A DNA stretch of 7,737 nt. Source: a bacterium. Its GTDB lineage: Bacteria > Pseudomonadota > Gammaproteobacteria > Burkholderiales > Thiobacteraceae. Shown one piece after another: positions 1 to 5,516 of the stretch. Each line of letters opens with the position of its first letter. The first letter of the stretch is position 1. Location: positions 1 through 7,737 of the forward strand of contig DAIAMA010000048.1 of the NCBI GenBank assembly GCA_027438535.1. The letters are read 5' to 3'. The position numbers and the translations under genes were made by a program. The notes under the pieces were generated by a model, which was given only the letters and a program-made list of their open reading frames with translations, was not told the origin of the DNA and searched no databases.

Positions 1-90
1 ATGAACGCGCTGATGGGTACCGGCGACGGCGAACTCGACTCCGCGGCGGTGATGAAGATCATCGAGCACATGTCGGGCGTGGAACGTTGA
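1..90 (+). CDS. C-terminal fragment of a probable 3-hydroxyacid dehydrogenase family enzyme (tartronate semialdehyde reductase-like)
   Basis: Frame 1 is open from the window edge to a TGA at 88-90 and gives 29 residues ending in MKIIEHMSGVER. The ATG at position 1 is probably an internal methionine, because 29 residues is too short for a free-standing enzyme. The pattern of a small GDG turn, then LDSAAV, then an amphipathic helix and a final SGV resembles the last helix of the 3-hydroxyisobutyrate/tartronate semialdehyde reductase (GlxR/GarR) family, where a G-x-G-x-x-D/H-S-A-h motif precedes the C-terminal helix. GlxR reduces tartronate semialdehyde to D-glycerate. That fits the two genes downstream, which act on hydroxypyruvate/glycerate and glycerate. 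The call rests on a short tail and on context. Any other gene ending with this tail remains possible. Confidence 0.45.
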   Translation: MNALMGTGDGELDSAAVMKIIEHMSGVER

Positions 91-111
91 CCCTAAAAAA
101 AGCAAATGCAG

Positions 112-241
112 TCACAGAGGTCACAGAGAACACGGAGATTCAAGGAGTTTTACGACATTCGCGCGCGCACCCGCTGGGTACGTTCGATCAGTGAGCTAAG
201 TCACGGGTTTTCCTCTGTGAACTCTGTGTACTCCGTGGTGA
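112..241. repeat. Inverted pair of CACRGAG 9-base-period arrays upstream of hprA
   Basis: The left arm (112-137) carries three units on the + strand: CACAGAG, CACAGAG, CACGGAG, each separated by two bases. The right arm (211-241) carries three units on the - strand: CACGGAG, CACAGAG, CACAGAG, again separated by two bases. The arms face each other across about 73 bases of unrelated sequence. Shifting the register by one unit pairs 15 of 16 bases (CACAGAG-NT-CACAGAG in both arms), so the hairpin can form in more than one register. No run of T follows the right arm, so it is not a classical intrinsic terminator. Repeats of this look are scattered in many environmental bacterial genomes. Their function is not settled. 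Confidence 0.85.
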
Positions 242-243
242 AA

Positions 244-248
244 AAGGA
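244..248 (+). promoter_or_regulatory. Ribosome binding site of hprA at the edge of the repeat
   Basis: AAGGA lies six bases before the ATG at 255. It follows directly on the A-rich end of the right repeat arm (GGTGAAAAAGGA). A hairpin formed by the arms would end about three bases before the Shine-Dalgarno sequence, so folding could affect its accessibility. That effect is inference; the position is seen directly. Confidence 0.7.
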
Positions 249-254
249 TTTGCT

Positions 255-1205
255 ATGACCCGACACATCGTCTTTCTCGATCGCAAGAGCCTGATCGCCG
301 ATATGCGCCCGCCCGCGTTCGCGCATGTATGGCAGGATTTCGATCAGACGCTTCCGGAACAAGTGGCCGCGCGCATTCGGGACGCTAGCATCGTCGTGAC
401 GAACAAAGTCAAGCTGCCGGGCGCGATATTGGCGCGGGCGCCAAAGGTGAAAATGATCGCCGCCGCCGCTACCGGCACCGACAACATCGATCTGGCTTAT
501 TGCAGAGAACACGGCATCGTGGTGTCGAATATCCGCAACTATGCGGTGCATACCGTGCCGGAGCACGTGTTCATGCTGATGCTGGCGTTGCGGCGCAATC
601 TGTTGGCATGGCGCCAAGATTTGCAGCAGGGCTTGTGGCAGCAAGCGGATCAATTTTGCCTGTTCACTCAGCCGATTCACGATCTCTACGGCAGCGTTCT
701 GGGTATCGTCGGCGGCGGCGTGCTGGGGCAGGCGGTGGCGAAGCTCGCCGCGGCATTCGGCATGCAAGTGCGGCTGGCCGAACGTAAAGGCGCGAGCAGT
801 GTGCGTACCGGCTACACCGCGTTCGATAACGTGCTGCGCGAGGCGGACGTGATTACGCTGCATCTGCCGCTTACCGATGCCACGCGTCATCTGTTTTCCG
901 AGCGCGAGTTCAATTTGATGAAGCCTTCGGCGTTGCTGATTAATACCGCCCGCGGCAATTTGGTGGATGAGTTGGCGCTGGAGCAGGCCTTGACCACGGG
1001 CCGCATCGCCGGCGCGGGATTCGATGTGCTGGCAGAAGAGCCGCCACGCACGGGAAGTCGTTTATTGAATTTAAATCTGCCGAATTTTATTCTCACCCCG
1101 CATGTGGCGTGGGCCAGCCGTGAGGCGATGCAAACGCTTGCCGATCAGGTGATCGGCAATATTGAAGCTTATGTCGCGGGCAGCCCGTGCAATCGGGTGG
1201 CCTGA
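255..1205 (+). CDS. hprA: Hydroxypyruvate reductase / glycerate dehydrogenase (D-2-hydroxyacid dehydrogenase family)
   Basis: This 316-residue protein has the normal length and layout of the D-isomer-specific 2-hydroxyacid dehydrogenases. A split substrate-binding domain (about 1-100 and 285-316) surrounds an NAD-binding Rossmann domain (about 101-284). Visible motifs are AATGTDNID (71-79), the dinucleotide loop GGGVLG (153-158), the catalytic Arg233 in NTARG, Glu262 in DVLAEEPP and His283 in TPHVAWAS. The HVAWAS form is usual in hydroxypyruvate reductases. Glu176 at the end of the second Rossmann strand suggests NAD(H), although Arg177 leaves NADP(H) open. The expected reaction is cytosolic interconversion of hydroxypyruvate and D-glycerate, and possibly glyoxylate reduction. 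The start is fixed by AAGGA six bases upstream. Glycerate kinase follows 215 bases downstream on the same strand, which supports a glycerate role over formate or phosphoglycerate dehydrogenase. Substrate is inferred from family and context. Confidence 0.9.
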   Translation: MTRHIVFLDRKSLIADMRPPAFAHVWQDFDQTLPEQVAARIRDASIVVTNKVKLPGAILARAPKVKMIAAAATGTDNIDLAYCREHGIVVSNIRNYAVHTVPEHVFMLMLALRRNLLAWRQDLQQGLWQQADQFCLFTQPIHDLYGSVLGIVGGGVLGQAVAKLAAAFGMQVRLAERKGASSVRTGYTAFDNVLREADVITLHLPLTDATRHLFSEREFNLMKPSALLINTARGNLVDELALEQALTTGRIAGAGFDVLAEEPPRTGSRLLNLNLPNFILTPHVAWASREAMQTLADQVIGNIEAYVAGSPCNRVA

Positions 1206-1212
1206 AAACTTA

Positions 1213-1383
1213 TTTACCACGGAGTACACAGAGTACACGGAGTAAAAACACAAAGCGTAAAAGCCATAACCGCAAAGGTACGCAAAGGAAAATCAAGAAC
1301 GGATTTACTTCGCGTACCTTTGCGTCCTTTGCGGTGAAATGCTTCAGCTTTACTCCGTGTACTCGGGGTACTCCGTGGTGAAA
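1213..1383. repeat. Nested palindromic repeat between hprA and garK
   Basis: The outer arms are 1213-1246 and 1349-1383. They are reverse complements over about 32 of 35 aligned positions, with one single-base gap and two mismatches in the middle unit. Each outer arm holds three CACGGAG-like units at 9-base spacing. The inner arms are 1270-1288 and 1317-1334. Each is built of two CGCAAAG units and they match apart from one extra T. A further CGCGAAG-like unit lies just inside the right inner arm (- strand, 1308-1314). The central loop is about 28 bases. The element begins seven bases after the hprA stop and ends 37 bases before the garK start, so it nearly fills the gap. There is no T run after it. 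It could fold in mRNA or as a cruciform; function is unknown. Confidence 0.88.
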
Positions 1384-1420
1384 AATATTTATTCGTTCCG
1401 TCAATCATGAGTGCTCCAGG

Positions 1421-2554
1421 TTGAAAGTTCTCATCGCACCCGACTCCTTCAAGGGAACGCTGTCCGCGTTCGACGCCGCACAGGCGATTGCCGCCGGTAT
1501 TGGACAAGTCCTTCCTGCCGCGATACTGCAGCTCATGCCCTTGGCTGACGGCGGCGAGGGAACGCTCGACGCCGTTTTATTCGCCCGGCCCGGCCGGCGT
1601 TGCACGGTGCGTGTAAGGGATGCGCTGGGCGAGCCGATCAGCGCCGCTTATGGTTTGCTCGACGATGCGCATGGCCCGATCGCGGTATTGGAGGCGGCGC
1701 AAGTCGTCGGTCTGGTGCAGGCCGGCGATAGCGATGTGGCGCAGCGTTCGACGCGCGGATTGGGGGAGTTGCTGCGGCACTGCTTGGATCAAGGTTTGCG
1801 GCGTTTCATGATCGGTTTGGGCGGTTCCAGCACCAATGACGGCGGCGCGGGTTTACTTGCCGCGCTGGGGGTGAAATGCCTGGATCAAACGGGTGAAGAG
1901 ATTGCGACCACGCCGCAAGGCTTGGCGAATCTATATCGCGTGGATTGCTCGAGTGTAGATACCCGGCTCGATGCGTGCGAAATGATTTTGATGACGGATG
2001 TGGATATTCCCTTGTGCGGGCCGAATGGCGCGACCGCCTTGTTCGGGCCGCAGAAAGGCGTGCGCGCCGAAGACATCGCTATTTTCGATGCGCGTCTGGC
2101 GCGTCTGGCGCAATTGTGCGATGCCCATAGCGGGCGCAATCTCGCGCAGGCACCCGGTGCGGGGGCCGCGGGCGGGTTGGGCTATGCGCTGATGTGGCTC
2201 GGCGCCCAGCGCCGCCCCGGCGCGGAAGTGGTGTGCGAGTTAATGCAGTTGGATGGGGCGTTGCGCGATGCCGCTTGGGTTATTACCGGCGAAGGTAGAT
2301 CGGACGCGCAAACCCTGCACGGCAAGTTGCCGTTGGTGGTGGCGCAACACGCCAAGCGGGCTGGCGTACCGGTGTCGCTGCTCTCCGGTGCAATCGAGGC
2401 CTCCAGCCGCGCTGCGCTGGAGGCGGTATTCAATGGTTGCTATGCGCTGGTGGGGGAAGTGGTATCCCCGGCGCAGGCGATGCGCGAAACTGCACGATGG
2501 TTGACTGAACGGGCACGGCAGATGGCGCAGTCGCTACCGGCGCTTCTTCGATGA
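1421..2554 (+). CDS. garK: Glycerate 2-kinase, type I (GarK/GlxK family)
   Basis: This 377-residue protein matches the type I glycerate kinase family in length (E. coli GarK is about 381). It phosphorylates D-glycerate with ATP in the cytosol, and this class makes 2-phosphoglycerate. Motifs in order are APDSFKGTLSA (6-16), LADGGEGT (41-48), GLGGSSTNDGG (132-142), TDVDIPLCG (192-200), FGPQKG (208-213), PGAGAAGGLGYAL (245-257) and ITGEGRSDAQTLHGK (288-302). The start is a TTG at 1421. It is chosen because the family begins MKxxIAPDSFK and no in-frame ATG or GTG lies just upstream. There is no convincing Shine-Dalgarno sequence before it (only CCAGG touching the TTG), so translation may be weak or coupled. 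It lies downstream of hprA across the palindromic repeat and is probably cotranscribed. Its 3' end may overlap a small convergent gene. Family assignment is firm; the exact symbol (garK or glxK) is by similarity. Confidence 0.93.
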   Translation: MKVLIAPDSFKGTLSAFDAAQAIAAGIGQVLPAAILQLMPLADGGEGTLDAVLFARPGRRCTVRVRDALGEPISAAYGLLDDAHGPIAVLEAAQVVGLVQAGDSDVAQRSTRGLGELLRHCLDQGLRRFMIGLGGSSTNDGGAGLLAALGVKCLDQTGEEIATTPQGLANLYRVDCSSVDTRLDACEMILMTDVDIPLCGPNGATALFGPQKGVRAEDIAIFDARLARLAQLCDAHSGRNLAQAPGAGAAGGLGYALMWLGAQRRPGAEVVCELMQLDGALRDAAWVITGEGRSDAQTLHGKLPLVVAQHAKRAGVPVSLLSGAIEASSRAALEAVFNGCYALVGEVVSPAQAMRETARWLTERARQMAQSLPALLR

Positions 2555-2747
2555 GCACCGGCGATTCGTCCAAAACCGTATAAGCCCAATTGCGCGCGAT
2601 ATAGAGATTGAATTCCAGACCGCATAAGTTTGCGCTATAAAGCGCGAGCCGATTGGTCTTACCGGCGAACCACTTGAGCGCAGGGTGGCACGTGCCGATG
2701 GTCAGGGCGACGCGCGGTGTCAGTTGATAATGTTGCATGGTGTGCAT
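2430..2747 (-). CDS. Possible small protein overlapping the garK 3' end
   Basis: A 105-residue frame starts with ATG at 2747, with a second ATG at 2738 that would give 102 residues. I do not recognise it. The N-terminal two thirds (LTPRVALTIG, KTNRLALYSA, GLEFNLYIAR, NWAYTVLDES) read like a small beta-rich soluble domain. Codon choice there is like that of the neighbours (many CTG, GCG, CGC, ATC). This part lies mostly outside garK. The last 42 residues are antisense to garK and become rich in Pro, Ala and Ser with no visible fold, as expected of an antisense shadow or a disordered tail. No good Shine-Dalgarno sequence precedes either ATG. It is the only candidate gene in 2555-2971. It may be real, a decayed gene, or chance. 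Confidence 0.35.
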   Translation of the reverse strand: MHTMQHYQLTPRVALTIGTCHPALKWFAGKTNRLALYSANLCGLEFNLYIARNWAYTVLDESPVLIEEAPVATAPSAVPVQSTIVQFRASPAPGIPLPPPAHSNH

Positions 2748-2971
2748 CCGTGGAGAGTCTTACTCTGCTCTTTTGCAAGCGCCATGCCATTCCTGGAAAT
2801 TTCAATAACACACTGATTAAAATAATATTTTTTATGTGATGAGCGGAATTTCAGCATTTTACGTTCGAATCGTCGGCGTTGCCGTTGAGGTCTCATCGCT
2901 CCCGGTTGCCTTACGCGTGGCACTTGCCCAAACCCGAATCGCGCGTCAAAATCCCGGGCCAGGAGCGATCG
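2555..2971. other. Sparse region with AT-rich segment and weak signals
   Basis: Apart from the doubtful minus-strand small gene reaching 2747, these 417 bases hold no gene I can support. A short hairpin AGAGT-CTT-ACTCT (2754-2766) followed by GCTCTTTT could be a weak terminator on the + strand. The stretch 2797-2836 is much richer in A and T than its surroundings. It contains TAAAAT (2818-2823), preceded 18 bases earlier by TGGAAA (2794-2799). This could be a sigma70-like promoter for the small gene at 2972. The -35 match is poor and these are suggestions only. Confidence 0.3.
2961..2965 (+). promoter_or_regulatory. Ribosome binding site deciding the start at 2972
   Basis: AGGAG lies exactly six bases before the ATG at 2972. 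The frame could be extended upstream to a TTG at 2879, but that extension has no such site. The ATG at 2972 is therefore the better start and gives an 87-residue protein. Confidence 0.75.
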
Positions 2972-3235
2972 ATGGAAACATTCGAAATCAAATATGGCGC
3001 TTGCTATAGCAACGGTGTTTACGGCAAGCATTGGGCGGTTTACCAGATCACGCGCGAGCATGGCGATGATAAGGTGACTTTCAAAATCGTCGCGGGTGCG
3101 GGCCGGCGCAAAAGCGCCGTGCTAGCGCGCGAAGAGTTCGCGCGCTGGGCAAAATATGAAGTGGTGTTGCAAGAAAACGAGTGGGTGCGAGTGGAAGAAG
3201 GATCGCGCGTTACGGCGAATTCGAATACCGCTTGA
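2972..3235 (+). CDS. Small hypothetical protein, 87 residues
   Basis: I do not recognise this protein. It begins METFEIKYGA and ends in a polar tail (VTANSNTA). No signal peptide or membrane segment is visible. Aromatic and charged residues are frequent. Two likely beta strands (about 22-27 and 34-40: WAVYQI, KVTFKIV) are followed by a basic turn (GRRKS, 44-48), an amphipathic helix (about 49-62: AVLAREEFARWAKY) and another strand pair (about 63-75: EVVLQENEWVRVE). The start is supported by AGGAG at six bases, and the codon use resembles neighbouring genes. It converges on the response regulator gene with only 36 bases between the stop codons. A small DNA- or RNA-binding or regulatory role cannot be shown from sequence. 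The coding call is stronger than any functional one. Confidence 0.7.
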   Translation: METFEIKYGACYSNGVYGKHWAVYQITREHGDDKVTFKIVAGAGRRKSAVLAREEFARWAKYEVVLQENEWVRVEEGSRVTANSNTA

Positions 3236-3271
3236 CCGTTTCGCTCGGCAGGCCCCGGCACACGGAAATAT

Positions 3272-5449
3272 TCAGGACGCTATCTTAATTTCGGCACGCT
3301 GCTCGGCATGATTTCCCCGTAACAGATCGGTGGCTTTTCCCGACGGCAAAGGCTGCGCGAACAAAAATCCCTGGTATTCCTTACAACCGATGCCGATCAA
3401 TGAATCCAGTTGTGCCTGGGTCTCCACGCCTTCGACCACCAATCGCAGTCCAAGCCCCCTGGCCATGGTCGCGATGGCGTTTACGATGGATAAGTGGCCG
3501 GCATTGCGCGGTATGTCGCGGATAAAGGATTGGTCTACTTTGAGCGTGTGTATCGGCAATTTCGTCAAATAACTCAGGGACGAGTAACCCGTGCCGAAGT
3601 CATCGAGCGAAATTTCCACCCCCGCTTCACCGAGCTTGATGAGCTTGGGTATCGTCTGCTCGACGTCCTTCATGATCGTGCTTTCCGTGATCTCGATGCC
3701 GATTAGCGCCGGGTCGAGCTGGTGTTCTTCAAGCAACTTAAGGAAGTTGTCCGCGAAATGCGGTTTTTGGATTTGTTGCGGCGATATATTCACGGCGATA
3801 CGCACCGGCGGCAGTCCTGCATCGCGCCATTTGATGGCATAGCCGCACACGGTTCGCAGCACCCACTCGCCGATCTGAAGAATGATGCCGGTTTCCTCGG
3901 CCAGATGGATGAAGCTGGAAGGGGAGAGCAGGCCATGGGTTGGATGGTTCCAGCGCAGCAAGGCTTCGAATCCCACGATCCGCCCGCTCGGTATATCCAC
4001 TTGAGGATGGTAGTGCATCTCGAATTCGCTATGATCGAGCGCATTGCGCAGATCGCGTACCAGCGCGAGGCGTCCGGATGCCTGAGCATCCATCGCATAG
4101 TTAAAGAGCTGATAATTGTTCCGCCCTTGATTTTTGGCGTGATACATGGCGACATCGGCGCGTTTGATCAGGTTTTCGCTCGTATCCGCGTCATCCGGAT
4201 AGAGCACGATGCCGATGCTGACCGAAGCGAACAGTTCATGATCGCCGATCACGAATTTCTGCTGGAGCGCCAGCAGAATTTTTTCCGCGATGAGCGTGGC
4301 ATCGGTGGCTTCGTTAATCTGCGGGAGCAAGAGCACGAATTCGTCGCCGCCTAGGCGCGCCAAGGTATCGACTTCGCGCAGGCAGGAGCGCAGGCGGGCG
4401 GCGAGGGTCTTCAACAATTTGTCGCCGGCGACATGGCCGAGGCTATCGTTTACGAACTTGAATTTATCGAGGTCGAGAAACATGACTGCGAGCTGGGTGT
4501 TGTCGCGTTTGGCTTGATTGATGGCCTGTGCCAGCCGGTCTTGGAACAGCGCGCGGTTCGGCAGTCCGGTGAGCAGGTCGTGATAGGCTTGATAAGCGAT
4601 GGTTTTTTCCGCCCGCTTGCGGTCGGCGATATCGCGCACCACGCCGTAGGTGCCGATGAAACGGCGTTGACCGTCGCCGTCGCTATCGTACATGCCCATC
4701 GCGTTCAGCTCGACCGGAACAAAGCGTTTCCCCGGGCTATGCAGCCGGCTTTCATCCACGTGCTTGAGGCGCAGTTCGACGCGGACGGAGCGCTCGCCGG
4801 TGCGGCGCTCGTTGAATAAATGCGCCGCACCGAGAACATCCTCGTCGTGCACGATCGTGGTGTAGTGTTTGCCTAACAGCTCCCGTTTGGGAAAGCCCAG
4901 AATGCGTTCCACGGCATTATTCACGAAGGTGAAACGGCCCTCGGTGTCCAAGGAGTAGATCAGATCCAGCGAGCTATTGACGAGGTAGCGATGCCACTGT
5001 TCGGAACGCTGTAGCCGCTTTGCCATATTCCTATTGTCTAATTCGAGCTGGCGGCTGGCGAGCGCGTTTTGCACGCGTTTTAATATTTCGTCGGGTTCGT
5101 AGGGCTTGCGGACAAAGTCGTAGGCGCCACGGCGAATGGCGCTGATCGCCGATTCGATCGAGACATCGCCGCTTACCACGATGACCATGGTATCCACGCG
5201 CTTTTCTTGAATGCGATCCATGACTTCATGCCCGGTAAGGCCGGGCATTTTGAGATCCAGCAAAATCAAGTCATAGCGGTTTGTTTCGATGTTGCGCACG
5301 GCTTCGTTGCCGTTGCGCGCGATATGCACACGGTATCCCGCATTGGTAAGCAAGCGGGAAAGGCTGGTGAGTATCAGCGGCTCGTCGTCGACAACGAGAA
5401 CTTGGGCCCCAAGGGGCGGCGTTTGTTTCTGCTCTTGCTCTTGGATCAT
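3272..5449 (-). CDS. Response regulator with receiver, PAS, GGDEF and EAL domains (c-di-GMP turnover)
   Basis: This 725-residue cytosolic protein starts at ATG 5449 with AGGGG six bases upstream. The receiver domain (about 15-130) keeps the acidic pair Asp21/Asp22, phosphoacceptor Asp65 (LLDLKMPG), Ser93 and Lys115-Pro116. A charged helical linker (130-152) leads to a PAS domain (about 153-278). The GGDEF domain (about 285-450) has an intact GGDEF active site at 367-371 and the inhibitory RxxD site at 358-361, five residues before it. The EAL domain (about 460-712) keeps Glu495 (EALLR), Asn554, Glu586 (EITES), Asp616-Asp617 (DDFGTGYSS), Lys637, Glu673 and Gln693, the metal and catalytic residues of active c-di-GMP phosphodiesterases. 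Both enzyme activities are thus possible. Net output cannot be read from sequence. No membrane segment is visible. It lies 67 bases downstream of the histidine kinase gene, its probable phosphodonor. Confidence 0.95.
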   Translation of the reverse strand: MIQEQEQKQTPPLGAQVLVVDDEPLILTSLSRLLTNAGYRVHIARNGNEAVRNIETNRYDLILLDLKMPGLTGHEVMDRIQEKRVDTMVIVVSGDVSIESAISAIRRGAYDFVRKPYEPDEILKRVQNALASRQLELDNRNMAKRLQRSEQWHRYLVNSSLDLIYSLDTEGRFTFVNNAVERILGFPKRELLGKHYTTIVHDEDVLGAAHLFNERRTGERSVRVELRLKHVDESRLHSPGKRFVPVELNAMGMYDSDGDGQRRFIGTYGVVRDIADRKRAEKTIAYQAYHDLLTGLPNRALFQDRLAQAINQAKRDNTQLAVMFLDLDKFKFVNDSLGHVAGDKLLKTLAARLRSCLREVDTLARLGGDEFVLLLPQINEATDATLIAEKILLALQQKFVIGDHELFASVSIGIVLYPDDADTSENLIKRADVAMYHAKNQGRNNYQLFNYAMDAQASGRLALVRDLRNALDHSEFEMHYHPQVDIPSGRIVGFEALLRWNHPTHGLLSPSSFIHLAEETGIILQIGEWVLRTVCGYAIKWRDAGLPPVRIAVNISPQQIQKPHFADNFLKLLEEHQLDPALIGIEITESTIMKDVEQTIPKLIKLGEAGVEISLDDFGTGYSSLSYLTKLPIHTLKVDQSFIRDIPRNAGHLSIVNAIATMARGLGLRLVVEGVETQAQLDSLIGIGCKEYQGFLFAQPLPSGKATDLLRGNHAEQRAEIKIAS

Positions 5450-5516
5450 GGCTAACCCCTAAGCGATCAAAACGGCTTTTTCTTGGCTGTCGGGGAGGCT
5501 GGCGCGGCCCCGCCCT
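5450..5516 (-). other. Intergenic spacer inside the signalling operon
   Basis: The 67 bases between the kinase stop and the regulator start contain a GC-rich inverted repeat, CGGGG and CCCCG with a loop of about 12 bases (near 5491-5512). A-rich sequence follows in the direction of transcription. The stem is only five base pairs and no T run follows it directly, so I do not call it a terminator. It might moderately lower expression of the downstream gene. Confidence 0.3.
5456..5460 (-). promoter_or_regulatory. Ribosome binding site of the response regulator
   Basis: On the minus strand AGGGG sits six bases before the ATG at 5449. This gives the response regulator its own translation start in the probable two-gene transcript. 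Confidence 0.65.

Noticed and set aside
112..241. CRISPR-like array
   Set aside because: Units are 7 bases with 2-base spacers and occur as facing arms. There are no direct repeats of about 30 bases with unique spacers and no cas genes.
201..890. Long minus-strand open frame antisense to hprA
   Set aside because: It is antisense to a clearly conserved enzyme. Its C-terminus (TTEYTEFTEE) is simply the 9-base repeat arm read as three-residue steps, a common source of false proteins.
1213..1383. Intrinsic terminator after hprA
   Set aside because: The stem is long and imperfect with no T run on its 3' side in the + direction. A palindrome of this size fits a repeat element better.
1187..1507. 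Several overlapping small frames on both strands across the palindrome
   Set aside because: They are made of translated CRCRRAG repeats, show RSTQSTRS or VLCVLRG periodicity, and have no ribosome binding site. The palindrome explains frames on both strands.
2720..3061. 113-residue minus-strand frame across the AT-rich region
   Set aside because: It overlaps the better supported 87-residue gene and runs through AT-rich non-coding DNA. No Shine-Dalgarno sequence or recognisable domain is seen.
3722..4354. 210-residue plus-strand frame inside the response regulator gene
   Set aside because: It is antisense to conserved GGDEF and EAL motifs. High GC with periodic codon bias produces such shadows.
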